A DNA stretch of 64,000 bases, taken from contig DHHQ01000009.1 in NCBI GenBank assembly GCA_002403375.1, forward strand, positions 10,307-74,306, in the 5' to 3' direction. Position 1 is the first letter of the stretch. Each line of letters opens with the position of its first letter. Position numbers and translations under genes: made by a program. The notes beneath the pieces are model-generated. The model worked only from the letters and a program-made list of their open reading frames with translations. It did not search any database and was not told the origin of the DNA. The stretch is from Thiobacillus denitrificans (GTDB taxonomy: Bacteria > Pseudomonadota > Gammaproteobacteria > Burkholderiales > Thiobacillaceae). Positions 24,716 to 34,011 of this stretch are shown piece by piece.

Positions 24716-26512
24716 CTACAGCCGGGCCAGGTCCGGCGCCTCGGCGCCGAGCCAGGCCTGGGTGAACTGCCTGCGCGCGGTTTCCGCCGCGCGCGGCTTG
24801 CCGAGCCGCTGATAGGTCGCGGCGAGGCCGTGCAGCGCCCAGCCGTTGTTGGGCGCGCGCAAGAGGCTTTGCCGGAAGGTCGTCTCGGCTTCGTCCGCCC
24901 GGCCCGCGGCGAGCAGCGCGGCGCCCAGCGACTGCCTCACCGGGTAGTACCAGTAAGGGGGCTCGGAGTACGCGAGCCTGTCCTCGAGCGCCACCGCCTG
25001 CTCGAACGCGGCGATCGCGCGCGGCCAGTCGCCGCCCGCCTGGGCGATGCGCCCGAGCACCACCTGCTGCGCCAGTTCGATCACCTCCGGCGCCGGCACG
25101 CCGCCCTCCACCAGCGCGGAAAAATCGGCGCCCTGCGCGAGGCGGCGCATCGCGTCGGCCTCCGCCTGCGCCGCCGCGGCCTCGCCGCGCCAGGCGTGGG
25201 CGACGCCGCGCGCGTAATGCCACATCGCCTTGACGAAGGGCAGCTCGCCGCCCGGATCGGGTAGGGCGAGCACCCTCGCGGGGTCGCTGAACTGGGCATG
25301 GGCGAAGTAGGGGGCCACCAGGATCGGCTGCACCCAGGCGATGCTGCGCCCGGCTTCGGGGCTGACCACCTGCGCGAGCCGTTCCGCCGCCGCGATGGCG
25401 CTTTCGCCGTCCCCCGCCATCTGCGCCGAGGTCATCAGCGAATGGATGTTGTGCGGGTAGTAGGCGAGCGGATAGATCCCCGCGGGGCTGGCCGCGGCGA
25501 GATAGGCCTCGTCCGCCGCCACCGCGCGCCGGTTGGCCTCCACGGCGTCCTGGTAGCGGCCGACGCGGTAGTAGATGTGAAACGGCATGTGCACCAGGTG
25601 ACCGGCGCCCGGCATCAGGCCGCCGAGCCTGTCGGCGTAGGGCAGGGCGCGGCCGGGATCGGCGGAGGCCTCCACCATGTGGATGTAGAAATGGATCGCG
25701 CCGGGATGGTCCGGCTGGCGTCGCAGCACGCTTTCCAGCGTCGCGACGATCTCGGCCGTGCGGCCCTTCGGACGCGCCCCGGCCGCCTCCCAGTAATCCC
25801 AGGGCGACAGGTTCATCAGCGCCTCGGCGTAGAGCAGCGCGATGTCCGCGTCACGGGGAAAGCGCGCGGCCACCTTTCCCATGGCGTCGGCGTAGGCCGC
25901 GTCGAGGGCGGCGCGGTCGGCCTCGGGGTCGGCGGCGTAGCGGCGCGCGAGCGCGCCGATGAGATCGCGCTCGCGGGCGGAAGCCCCGGGCGCGAGCGCC
26001 CGCGCCCGTTGCAGCGCGGCCACGGCGGCGGCGTTGGCCGCGGCGTCCATCGGGGCGTTGATGTTCGGGCCGAGCACCAGCGCCTCGCCCCAGAAGCACA
26101 TCGCGCAATCCGGATCCAGCGTCTGGGCGTGGCGGAACGCCCGCGCCGCCTCGGCGTGGTTGAACGCGTAGGCGAGTCTCAGCCCCTGGTCGAAATAGTG
26201 CTGGGCCCGTGGCACTCGGGTGCTGATCGCGAAATGCAGCGTGCCGAGGTTGTCCCACAGCGGCGGCGGTGCAGACTCGGCCGCTGCCGCGAGCGGCACG
26301 TCGGTGGGGAAGGGGCGCACTTCGGTGCGCGCGGCGGCGAGCTTCTGGTAATAGCCCATCAGCCGGCCGCTCTTGCCGGGGGACACGCAGGTCTGTGCCT
26401 GCAGCAGCGGGTCGTATTCGGGGGCGGCCTGGGTCGGCCGGGCCAGGTACAGGTCTCCGGTGAGAAGGCCGGCGCCTGCGAGCGCGAGAAACAGGGAAGT
26501 GGGAGCGGTCAT
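24716..26512 (-). CDS. Exported TPR-repeat protein
   Basis: 598 aa; ATG at 26512 with GGAGGCTCCC just upstream and a clear signal peptide (TAPTSLFLALAGAGLLTGDL). A first TPR unit around residues 110-150 (FNHAEAARAFRHAQTLDPDC followed by AMCFWGEAL) contains a CxxC pair. Further repeats continue through the middle (LLYAEALMNLSPWDYWEAA, HFYIHMVEASADPGRALPYADRLGGL) and the end (AIAAFEQAVALEDRLAY, ALHGLAATYQRLGKPRAAE). It is one of a widespread family of large exported TPR proteins with no assigned function; the CxxC pair could bind metal or haem, but there is no CxxCH. Confidence 0.8.
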   Translation of the reverse strand: MTAPTSLFLALAGAGLLTGDLYLARPTQAAPEYDPLLQAQTCVSPGKSGRLMGYYQKLAAARTEVRPFPTDVPLAAAAESAPPPLWDNLGTLHFAISTRVPRAQHYFDQGLRLAYAFNHAEAARAFRHAQTLDPDCAMCFWGEALVLGPNINAPMDAAANAAAVAALQRARALAPGASARERDLIGALARRYAADPEADRAALDAAYADAMGKVAARFPRDADIALLYAEALMNLSPWDYWEAAGARPKGRTAEIVATLESVLRRQPDHPGAIHFYIHMVEASADPGRALPYADRLGGLMPGAGHLVHMPFHIYYRVGRYQDAVEANRRAVAADEAYLAAASPAGIYPLAYYPHNIHSLMTSAQMAGDGESAIAAAERLAQVVSPEAGRSIAWVQPILVAPYFAHAQFSDPARVLALPDPGGELPFVKAMWHYARGVAHAWRGEAAAAQAEADAMRRLAQGADFSALVEGGVPAPEVIELAQQVVLGRIAQAGGDWPRAIAAFEQAVALEDRLAYSEPPYWYYPVRQSLGAALLAAGRADEAETTFRQSLLRAPNNGWALHGLAATYQRLGKPRAAETARRQFTQAWLGAEAPDLARL

Positions 26513-26870
26513 GGGAGCCTCCTTGTCGGCGGTGGCCAGGGAAGGCCGGCTGGCCCTGGCGCAGGAACGTCGCGTCGTGCCGGTGAGGATCCGCCCACAG
26601 AGGCCGGCCGTCAGGGCGCTCTCCACTGTCAGGCACGTGAGGCCGGCCACGAAGCCGGGGGCGCCGCCCTCGAGCCTGTCGGGCATCGGGGCGCCGACGG
26701 CATCCGTGTGGCCATGGCAATCTCGCTGAACGAGACTTCTCCCTGTATAGACGATGCGCGCGCGTTTTTCTGCGGATCGCGGGACCGGCCCTGTCCCGGC
26801 CTGGCGCCGGGCCGCTTGTGTTTGAAGGCCCCGATGCTATAAATCCCGGGTCGATCTCGAGGAGCCGAGG
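26513..26870. other. Divergent intergenic region
   Basis: 358 bases between the leftward TPR gene and the rightward CHRD-like gene. I see no convincing gene. A TATAAA box at about 26838-26843 is a possible -10 for the rightward gene. No strong repeats. Confidence 0.4.
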
Positions 26871-27272
26871 ATGCGCGCGCCGGTGATGATCCTGCTGCTT
26901 GCCGGGCTGTTCGCCGACGCGGGCCTGGCCGCCGGCAAGGCCGTTGTCGTCCGGCTCGACGCGCAAAGCAACTCGGGCCAGAACGGCACCGCGACCCTTT
27001 ATCCCGAGGGTGACAAGACCCGTGTCGTGATCGAGCTTTCCAACGTGCCGGCGGGCGTGGCCCAGCCGGCGCACATCCACCGGGGCAGTTGCGACAAGCT
27101 CGACAAGGCGCCGCGCTGGAACCTCAAGGCGGTCGCCGACGGCGGCTCGGTGACCGTGGTCCCGGTGGCGCTGGATGCCATCCTCGCGGAAAGCACGGCG
27201 ATCAACATCCACAAGAGCGCGATCGAAACCCAGATCTACGTCGCCTGCGGAAATATCCCGGGCAAGCGCTGA
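26871..27272 (+). CDS. Small exported CHRD-like protein
   Basis: 133 aa with a signal peptide (RAPVMILLLAGLFADAGLAAG). The mature part has LDAQSNSGQNGTATLYPEGD, VVIELSNVPAGVAQPAHIHRGSC and INIHKSAIETQIYVACG, a pattern close to the CHRD/superoxide-dismutase-like exported proteins (the PAHIH motif). The two Cys (GSCDKL, VACGN) probably form a disulfide. Function unknown. It ends 13 bases before the convergent BON gene. Confidence 0.75.
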   Translation: MRAPVMILLLAGLFADAGLAAGKAVVVRLDAQSNSGQNGTATLYPEGDKTRVVIELSNVPAGVAQPAHIHRGSCDKLDKAPRWNLKAVADGGSVTVVPVALDAILAESTAINIHKSAIETQIYVACGNIPGKR

Positions 27273-27285
27273 CGGCCGTTTCGTC

Positions 27286-28020
27286 CTAGCGGGCGACGGC
27301 CAGCTGATTGACCACCCTGTCGACCGCGAACAGGCACCAGGCGTCCTGCTCGGCACGCGCCTTTTCTGCCTGGCTGCCAACCAGTCCCTCGAGCGTGACC
27401 ACGTGATCGCGCGTGCGGACCCGGATCTGGTCGGGGTGGGGGATCATCGGATCCATTTCCAGCACCAGCGACAAGGCATCGCTCACCTCGTCGTCGGTGT
27501 CCTGCTCCGGCGGCTGCACTTCGAGCGCGTCGATCACGTCGCGGCAGCCGGGCACCCACCAGGCGACGGCGCCGGCCAGGCGCTTGTGCGACAGGCTGAG
27601 CACCCAGCCGTCCAGCGTCACCACGCCGTCCTGGACCGACGCGAGCAGGTCGCCACTGGCGTCGGCGTCGCGGACCTCCTGCAGGGTCACGGTCTGTCCC
27701 TTGCGCAACACGCGAAGCGTGCAGTTCTGGAATTCGCGGACGCCGGCGAGCCGTGCGGCGAGGACATCGAGAATTGCGCCGTCGCCCCGCGGCTCGGCCG
27801 GCGCCACGTGCAGGCGGTCGATCACGCCGCGCACCTCGGGCGTCGCGCCGGCAATCTCGAGCGCGCGTTTCTTCGTGGCGACGTCGCCGACGTCGCCCTC
27901 CAGGATCACGGCGCCGTCGTCGGTCATCTCGAGACGGACGGCCCAGTGGTGAATGTCGATGCACGGCTCGCGCTCGAGCAGCGCGCGCAGCGTCTTGAGG
28001 GTGGAATTGCCGTTCTGCAT
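27286..28020 (-). CDS. Triple BON-domain protein
   Basis: 244 aa; ATG at 28020 with GGAGGCGAC upstream. Three BON-like segments are visible, each with the V-x-L-x-G core: VILEGDVGDVATKKRALEIA (about residues 38-57), VTLDGWVLSLSHKRLAGAVA (about 134-153) and VTLEGLVGSQAEKARAEQDA (about 213-232). BON domains bind phospholipid or other ligands in envelope stress proteins, but this one has no signal peptide, so it is probably cytoplasmic. An unrelated spacer with REFQNCTLRVLRKGQ lies between the first and second. Function unknown. Confidence 0.8.
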   Translation of the reverse strand: MQNGNSTLKTLRALLEREPCIDIHHWAVRLEMTDDGAVILEGDVGDVATKKRALEIAGATPEVRGVIDRLHVAPAEPRGDGAILDVLAARLAGVREFQNCTLRVLRKGQTVTLQEVRDADASGDLLASVQDGVVTLDGWVLSLSHKRLAGAVAWWVPGCRDVIDALEVQPPEQDTDDEVSDALSLVLEMDPMIPHPDQIRVRTRDHVVTLEGLVGSQAEKARAEQDAWCLFAVDRVVNQLAVAR

Positions 28021-28121
28021 GGTGGAGTCGCCTCCCGGTTCGTCGTTTCGGTGGCTCTCAAACAACCTGAAATGCATTGCTCAAGGCCATGATAAAAAGG
28101 ATGAAATGACGCCTCTTCATG

Positions 28122-28691
28122 TCATTTCTTGTCGAGCTTCGAAAACTTGGATCCCTCCAGCGTGAGGTTGTACATGAGACCCTTCTGGCCGAACACGAAG
28201 CCGATGACCGGGTCCTTGATGTTGGTCGTGTCGACCGTCTTGCCGACCCCGATGTCGACCAGCGCGACCGAGCCGTCGACGCCGACCTTCCAGCCTTCGC
28301 TGTCCCGGAATTTCCGCAGCGCCGATTCCTCGGTGAACAGAACGATGATGGTCTTGGCCTGCGCGCCGAGCTGGAAGCCGAACGAGGCGCCGGCCGTGCT
28401 GTAGTAGTCGACGCTGTTTCCGCCCACCCGCAACGCACCTTCGCCGTATTCGCCTCCCACCCAGAAGCCGGCCTTGTAGACCTTGGGGAAAACCAGCACG
28501 CCTTTCGCGATGCCGAGGTAGGCATCGGCGCCGTCGATCTTGCGGAACGCCACCAGCGCCGCGTCGACCTCGCGGTCGATCTCGGCGGCGCTGGCTGCGC
28601 GCGCCTGCGACACGGCGAGCGGCTGGACGAGCACCGCGGCGACCAGCAGAGCCGGGATGGGCAGACGGGGGCCGGGAATCCGGAAAGTCAT
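28122..28691 (-). CDS. YSC84-family lipid-binding exported protein
   Basis: 189 aa; the signal peptide LPIPALLVAAVLVQPLAVSQA leads to AAEIDREVDAALVAF. The family signature is clear: AKGVLVFPKVYKAGFWVGGEYGEG, DYYSTAGASFGFQLGAQ, and near the end GFVFGQKGLMYNLTLEGSKF. Homologues bind phosphoinositides in yeast; bacterial members are exported proteins of unknown role, often in stress-induced envelope operons. The BON gene lies 101 bases further left in the same direction. It is the last gene before the dif site. Confidence 0.88.
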   Translation of the reverse strand: MTFRIPGPRLPIPALLVAAVLVQPLAVSQARAASAAEIDREVDAALVAFRKIDGADAYLGIAKGVLVFPKVYKAGFWVGGEYGEGALRVGGNSVDYYSTAGASFGFQLGAQAKTIIVLFTEESALRKFRDSEGWKVGVDGSVALVDIGVGKTVDTTNIKDPVIGFVFGQKGLMYNLTLEGSKFSKLDKK

Positions 28692-28968
28692 GAGCGCTCC
28701 TTGGCTGCAACCGATTATTCAATCTAGTACAGGGCGGCGGCGCGCACCGATATTCCGACCGCGCGATTCGGGATACGCAGCGACGCACGGGTCCGTGTCG
28801 TAGATTGCCTACGACGCGCTTGGCAGCTGCACCCGACGTGCCCGGGAAACCGGGCGCGGTGTGGGCGGACGCGTGCGATCCGGACGAGCGGACAGGACTT
28901 GGCGATGCGGCCGGTCGGCGCGGGGCAGGAAGGGGCCGGTCATTGGGCCGGCGTCACCCACTGATGCG

Positions 28969-28996
28969 ATTTAACATAATATACATTATGTGCATA
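28969..28996 (-). other. dif: Chromosomal dif site (XerC/XerD recombination site), left end of the mobile element
   Basis: Read on the minus strand, the 28 bases match the E. coli dif site at 25 of 28 positions, and the last 22 (XerC-proximal half-arm, central region, XerD arm) are identical. XerD arm TTATGTTAAAT = complement of 28969-28979; central TGTATA = 28980-28985; XerC arm TATGCACATAA = 28986-28996, where the three differences lie. Every bacterial circular chromosome normally has one dif in the terminus, used for dimer resolution. Here the sequence to the left is GC-rich chromosome and to the right a conjugative element, so the site is very probably the left junction of an element integrated through XerCD. 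The differing XerC arm is on the element side. Confidence 0.88.
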
Positions 28997-29014
28997 TTAT
29001 CGGGTCTTGATAAA

Positions 29015-29027
29015 GCCCCTAAGGGGC
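29015..29027 (-). terminator. Terminator of the leftward traI-traD-DUF4400 unit
   Basis: On the minus strand GCCCC, loop TTA, GGGGC followed by TTTAT: a 5-bp GC stem with a short T-rich tail, about 105 bases after the DUF4400 stop. It would also shield the dif site from transcription. Confidence 0.55.
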
Positions 29028-29131
29028 GCTTCGCATTGCTCAAGTAGACTCGTCTGGCCACATCCCTGACCCTACTAGGCCATCATCAGACACAAATTAT
29101 TTCGACTTGTCAACATTCACCCCCGATCCTC

Positions 29132-29857
29132 TCAAAAATATTTTTTGTAAAACTGCCACTGAACCCGTGTGGACACCGCAAAAACTAGCGCTAACGGTGC
29201 GATGACCCAGAATGGGCTCATTGCAACTGGCAGGCAGAGATATAGCGTGACCCCGGATGCGAAGAACATCAGCTTCGCAAGGCGCCCAATTTTGTGCAGA
29301 TCCGCCGATTCGCGTCCTGCGCACGCGCGGCGGATATAACGCTCGGTCAGGCCGTCTACGCCAGCCAAGACATACAACAGGAAAAACAAAGGGGTCGCAG
29401 CCAGTACGAAGCCAATCCTGATCCCGTAGACCTGAATCACGTTCATAGCCAGGTAGATTTCCCGTGCATTGCGCGCAACGAACTGGCTGAGGTACATCCG
29501 GTCAACCTCGTTGACCGGATACCCGGAGAAATAGGCGTAGGTGGCTTCATGGAGTGATGTCGCCTTGAAAAAAAGCCAGTAAGTCCACTGTTGGGTCTGC
29601 TCTGTAAGTGTGGAAAGGCTGGCGGCGTGGCTTCCTGGCCGAACAAGCTCTTTGACGCGTGCGGTTTCCGACTGGAACAAAGCGTCGGCAGCTTGCACAG
29701 GATCCATCCATTGATATTTGGCAAACAGGAAAGCCGCGGTGAGGGTGATCAGGCCAAGAATGACATATAGCAAGAGCGTCCCAAAAAGCCATTTCAATGG
29801 CCACAGAAAAGCGACAGCCACATTGCTGTCATAGAGACCGGAATTCCTAGAAGCCAC
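29132..29857 (-). CDS. DUF4400 (TraD-associated) membrane protein of the conjugative element
   Basis: 241 aa from a GTG at 29857 with GAAGGG upstream; an ATG is absent at the N-terminus. Helices: FLWPLKWLFGTLLLYVILGL, GFVLAATPLFFLLYVLAG, and LMFFASGVTLYLCLPVAM plus WVIAPLALVFAVS. Inner motifs (YFSGYPVNEVDRMYLSQFV) fit the DUF4400/integrating-conjugative-element membrane family that regularly follows traD in MOBH elements; its job in transfer is not known. It overlaps the end of traD by 11 bases. Confidence 0.85.
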   Translation of the reverse strand: MASRNSGLYDSNVAVAFLWPLKWLFGTLLLYVILGLITLTAAFLFAKYQWMDPVQAADALFQSETARVKELVRPGSHAASLSTLTEQTQQWTYWLFFKATSLHEATYAYFSGYPVNEVDRMYLSQFVARNAREIYLAMNVIQVYGIRIGFVLAATPLFFLLYVLAGVDGLTERYIRRACAGRESADLHKIGRLAKLMFFASGVTLYLCLPVAMSPFWVIAPLALVFAVSTRVQWQFYKKYF

Positions 29858-31907
29858 TACCCTTCCCTTCAACGACCAGATTTTCCATCTCGGTGCCGTG
29901 CGTGTCGTATTTCTGACGCATGCTCGCGGCAATGTCTTCCAACGATGCAGGAATGGGGTGCGCTTCGTCGGGGTCGAACAGAGGGAGTCTGATTTTGTAG
30001 AGCTGGCCGCCTTCGATAAGCGCAAAAGCCTGCCCCTTGGGCAACTGCACCAGATCAGCAGGCGACAACATGGGGGCTTCCTGGGTGCTGATCCGATCTT
30101 CGTTCCGTGTGGTGAAAGACAACACCTCACGATCATCAGAACTGTCCGTGGCAGCACTGGCCTGAATCGAGGTGACCAGTTGCACATCCGGGAGCTGATC
30201 GGTGAGAATTTCGGCGGTTTCCTTGTTCTTGACCCGTAGCATGATCAAGGTATTAAGGTTGCCGCCAATCTGTGAAGCTTTCGCCTTGTTTCCAATGCGG
30301 GCCTCCACGTCGGCCCAGGTCTGGGTATAGACCGCAACTTGGAATCCCGCACCGCCGGCCTTGTTCAGCAGCGGGATGAATTCGTCGCCGATCAGCTCGT
30401 TGAACTCGTCCGCATGGATGGACAGTTTGCGCTTGGGGATGGCCGTGGACAGCCCGTAGCCCTGCTCGAACTTGTAGGTCTGGCCGGCGATCGAGGTCAG
30501 GTCGGCGAACATGGCGTTGCCCACTGCGCCAGCCACTTCGTAATCAGAGAGCGAATCGAGCCCGACATAGACCACCGCGCCGCGTTCGATCACGCTCATC
30601 CAGTCGAAGATCGGCCTTGGATCAGTCGGGTCGTCGTACTGCGGAGACAGTATCTGCGCGGTTTTGCCGGTGGTAAGTTTTTCCAGCAAGGGATAGAGAC
30701 TGGACACCAGTTTCTCGAAATAGCTGCGGTCGTTCGACAGGATGGAAGCCAGGCCGTCAGCTATCGGGTCATGCAGATTATTCTCGCGGACGAACAGCAG
30801 GATTTTCATGGCATCCATCGTCCGCCCCGATTTCATTGCCTGCTGAATCTGGGTCTTATCCATCTCGATGGCATCAACCGCCTCATTCCAGCCGGGCTGT
30901 TCCCGGTCAAGCCAGAAGCGTAAGTATTCCAGCGCCAAGGCATCGATATTGACCGCATCCTCATAAATCATGCGGTAATCCGGACGGTAACCGAGGGTGG
31001 TGCGCGCGCGTGCGATCACGTTCACGAAGCGCCAGACAAATTCCTTGAACGCGGCAGACTGTCCTTCGCCTGGGAGCTGGCCAGCGATACGGGTGCTGAC
31101 CTCGGTGGTACGGGCAAAATTACCGATCGGGTTGTAACGTGCGGACTGGTCAGGGTAGCCCAAGTGAAACATGAAGAACTCGCGCCGGGCCATGGCTGCC
31201 TCGATGTAGCAGCGGGTCATCAGACCGGCATCGCCCTTGGGATCGAATACGATCACAACGTCCCCTCGCCGAATGTCCTGTGTGATGAGAACCTCAGCGA
31301 GGCGTGATTTGCCGACCCGTGTGGTGCCCAGCACGACCATGTGGCCTGGCCGCTCGACCAGATCCATGCTGATTTCAGTTTCGTTCGGCTCCAGTCCGTG
31401 AATGATCGGATCGCCGCCTACAGGCGGCAATGGCGTAACCGGATTCCACCAGAGTTCCTTCCTTGTCTGCCGCGCCAGCCAGCCCGAGGCGCCGCCGCGC
31501 CCTTCGTGGCGGAATTCGAAGCGACGCGCCCAGGTATACAGGCCGGATTGGGTGATGTAACGACGGTTCTTGGGATCGCGCGCCAGTGCCAGGCGCTGGG
31601 TATGGCGCTGATCCCACTTGAACCCAAGGCCGAGGAAAAGTCGGCTTTTTGAGACGGGAATTGCGCTGGTGGGAATGACGTACTTAGGCAGCCGGGTAAG
31701 GTTGCGCTGAAATCGGGAAACCCGAATACCCTGTCTCAGTCGCACGCCGGCATGCAGGACCATGCCGGCAGCGGCTGTCACGATCAGCTCCTTTGGCAGG
31801 AAAAACCACTCGTGAGCGCTCATCAGGAGAATGGCGCCGGACAACGAGGCAAAGGCCGGTACGTATTCGACCGCGGGCCGGAACAGGTTTTCGATGGGAT
31901 AGCTCAT
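29847..31907 (-). CDS. traD: TraD, conjugative coupling protein
   Basis: 686 aa; ATG at 31907, immediately after the traI stop. Two N-terminal helices (FASLSGAILLMSAHEWFF, ELIVTAAAGMVLHAGV) are followed by a large cytoplasmic ATPase: Walker A VVLGTTRVGKSRLAEV, Walker B DVVIVFDPKGD, and late motifs HADEFNELIGDEFIPLLNKA and YTQTWADVEARIGNK, as in the TraD/TraG family. It connects the relaxosome to the secretion channel and pumps DNA. Operon traI - traD - DUF4400 as in MOBH elements such as SXT/R391 and the gonococcal island. Confidence 0.95.
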   Translation of the reverse strand: MSYPIENLFRPAVEYVPAFASLSGAILLMSAHEWFFLPKELIVTAAAGMVLHAGVRLRQGIRVSRFQRNLTRLPKYVIPTSAIPVSKSRLFLGLGFKWDQRHTQRLALARDPKNRRYITQSGLYTWARRFEFRHEGRGGASGWLARQTRKELWWNPVTPLPPVGGDPIIHGLEPNETEISMDLVERPGHMVVLGTTRVGKSRLAEVLITQDIRRGDVVIVFDPKGDAGLMTRCYIEAAMARREFFMFHLGYPDQSARYNPIGNFARTTEVSTRIAGQLPGEGQSAAFKEFVWRFVNVIARARTTLGYRPDYRMIYEDAVNIDALALEYLRFWLDREQPGWNEAVDAIEMDKTQIQQAMKSGRTMDAMKILLFVRENNLHDPIADGLASILSNDRSYFEKLVSSLYPLLEKLTTGKTAQILSPQYDDPTDPRPIFDWMSVIERGAVVYVGLDSLSDYEVAGAVGNAMFADLTSIAGQTYKFEQGYGLSTAIPKRKLSIHADEFNELIGDEFIPLLNKAGGAGFQVAVYTQTWADVEARIGNKAKASQIGGNLNTLIMLRVKNKETAEILTDQLPDVQLVTSIQASAATDSSDDREVLSFTTRNEDRISTQEAPMLSPADLVQLPKGQAFALIEGGQLYKIRLPLFDPDEAHPIPASLEDIAASMRQKYDTHGTEMENLVVEGKGSGF

Positions 31908-31908
31908 G

Positions 31909-34011
31909 TCAGACGTGTTCGATGGGTTTGTCGAACCTGACAATGCAGGGATTATTCGGCGGAAGTGGGTTCACGAATCGAACAGGATCCAGTATGACCA
32001 CGCCAGAGATCAGTTTTTTGCCCTCGCCATCGGCGCCGATCACCATGTAACGCTGGATGTTGCTTTTCTTCTCTCCGGAGACCAGATTCCAGCCAGCATT
32101 GGTAACCTGGCGCTGGATGCCTGTCCCCAGCTTGCTCCCCGCTCGATCCGATGGCGTGCCATCGCCCTCCTCCCCGAACAGTTCGGCGAACTTGCGAAAA
32201 ATCACTGGGGAAACCAGCATCATCCCTTCGTCAACGAAGTGAATCATGGCGTCCGCGCGGTTGTACGACATGCTGCCGTCCGAGAGGCCCTCCTGAATCC
32301 AGCGCATGAACCGCATGGCTGCACCAGAGGGTTCCTTCTTTTTCGAGCCGGGTTTAGGCCTGGCCGCTGTCTGCCCTGCCGGCGCAACAGGCCTCAATGC
32401 TTCTGCAGTAGGGGGCTTGGGTTTCGGTGAATGTTTGATCGCGGTGTCATCTTCATCGAGAAAGCCTGCGTCCTCAGCCGCGCCCCCTGGTTCAGATAGA
32501 GCGGCCGCTCTGGGCTGTGCCGGCGGGCGAATGGGAGGGAGAGCCGTGCTGGCTCGCTTCGGCTGTTCTTCGGAGTTCGGCGAGGGGGTAGGATCTGGCT
32601 TCGGTATGACGAGCGACAGCTGGTTGGCCGGATCCTCTAATGGGTTAGTGGCTGGCTCAACGCCAGAATCACTCATGGAACCAATAGTTAGCTCGGATTC
32701 CGAATCGAGCGGTTGGATGTATGAGGCATCCTGTTTTCCGGCAATGATCTTTCCTCTCATGGTTTCCGGGTAAAGCACAGGGGACTGGAACAGTTTGTCG
32801 AGCGAGAAGCACAGCACGGTCAGCTTTTGTTCCCACCCTTCATCGAGACTGACCATGACCTGCCACACAGCACGGTTCTCACTGGTGGGGATCAAGGCAC
32901 CGTACTCTTGCCAGGTATCAAAAAGGCGATCGTTCTTATCCTTGCCAGGTATGCCCTCCCCGCTTTCGCGTTCAGTCAGGAACTGGCGTACCTCGTCGGC
33001 CAGCCGCTTGGACACAAACCAGATTTTTCCATCGTAAACCCAACCATGGGACCCCGCCCTATTCAAGCTCAGTCGACCTTCTTCCAGCATTAGGCGCAAG
33101 GCTTGCATCAGGCGTTCGATCAATGGCACCGACCGGGCGGAGGCAAAGCGGGTGCGCGGTCCCTGCATCAGGTTGTTCTTGACCGACTCGGAGTCGGCGC
33201 GTGTGACGATCTCTCGCAACACACCCTTTTCTTGATCGTCCCCCGAAAGGTAGCTCGTCAAATCGCCCATGAGCTGTACGTCATCGGCAAGCCAAGCGAG
33301 AACATGGGAAGGAACGAGCCGCTGGAACAGCACGATGGGCAGTTTCTTGTGCAGGTCGTAATCCCGCGTGATCTCGAAATTCAACGTGTAATGCGTCAAC
33401 CCCTGATCCAGCATTGAGCCCGCAAGAGGCTGCCACTTGCCACAGGGTTTTCTCGATCGGAGAACTTGGACGTTGATATCGGCCATAGGCCTTCCAATGT
33501 CATGCAGTAGCGCGGCAAGGAACACCGCGTAAGTCCAGCGGTGCTTGCGAGCCGGGATTTCCTCGGGGGCTGCTCCGACCGGAAGCAGATAGCCTTGCCG
33601 GAAGCGTAGCGCGTGTGCTGCCGACTCCATCATATGGGTCATGAGGCCACCGGGCTGCGCGTGATGGTGCGATTCCGAGGCTGGTAGCAGTTGAGTCCAT
33701 TCCGCAGCCCGCTCGATGACGGGCATGCAGTCTTGGTGGAACAGGGTGTAGTCGAAGCCCATGCGGTCACGACATCCGTCGACCAGGGCTTGAAGGTTGA
33801 GTTGATCCAGGACGGCTTTGCCAGGTAGAACCTTAATATGGTTGGCTGCCCTTGAATCGCTACCGGATGGCGTTGAATGGTCGGACACCGCGTGGTCGGT
33901 GTGGCGGGCAATACGCCAAACGACCCATACGCCGCCCACTCCCAAGGTTCCAGCGGCAATGAGCAGCCAATCACCGGACATCAGCGGTGTGGGAGCTGTT
34001 CGATGAGCCAT
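31909..34011 (-). CDS. traI: TraI-type MOBH relaxase
   Basis: 700 aa, ATG at 34011 (an upstream in-frame start overlaps the previous gene further). An N-terminal helix (GDWLLIAAGTLGVGGVWVVW) is followed by the TraI_2/HD relaxase domain (about residues 70-320): SHHHAQPGGLMTHMMESAAHA and AALLHDIGRPMADI supply the His/Asp metal ligands, typical of MOBH relaxases, which nick oriT through an HD-type metal centre. A Pro/Ser/Ala-rich linker (residues about 470-570) precedes a C-terminal domain (PSGAAMRFMRWIQEGLSDG, MSYNRADAMIHFVDEGMM). The matching oriT has not been located in this window. Confidence 0.93.
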   Translation of the reverse strand: MAHRTAPTPLMSGDWLLIAAGTLGVGGVWVVWRIARHTDHAVSDHSTPSGSDSRAANHIKVLPGKAVLDQLNLQALVDGCRDRMGFDYTLFHQDCMPVIERAAEWTQLLPASESHHHAQPGGLMTHMMESAAHALRFRQGYLLPVGAAPEEIPARKHRWTYAVFLAALLHDIGRPMADINVQVLRSRKPCGKWQPLAGSMLDQGLTHYTLNFEITRDYDLHKKLPIVLFQRLVPSHVLAWLADDVQLMGDLTSYLSGDDQEKGVLREIVTRADSESVKNNLMQGPRTRFASARSVPLIERLMQALRLMLEEGRLSLNRAGSHGWVYDGKIWFVSKRLADEVRQFLTERESGEGIPGKDKNDRLFDTWQEYGALIPTSENRAVWQVMVSLDEGWEQKLTVLCFSLDKLFQSPVLYPETMRGKIIAGKQDASYIQPLDSESELTIGSMSDSGVEPATNPLEDPANQLSLVIPKPDPTPSPNSEEQPKRASTALPPIRPPAQPRAAALSEPGGAAEDAGFLDEDDTAIKHSPKPKPPTAEALRPVAPAGQTAARPKPGSKKKEPSGAAMRFMRWIQEGLSDGSMSYNRADAMIHFVDEGMMLVSPVIFRKFAELFGEEGDGTPSDRAGSKLGTGIQRQVTNAGWNLVSGEKKSNIQRYMVIGADGEGKKLISGVVILDPVRFVNPLPPNNPCIVRFDKPIEHV

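Noticed and set aside
28974..28991. Reading the AT-rich palindrome ACATAAT/ATTATGT as a transcription-factor operator or terminator
   Set aside because: The palindrome and its flanks match dif almost exactly, including the asymmetric arm ends and central region, which a generic operator would not.
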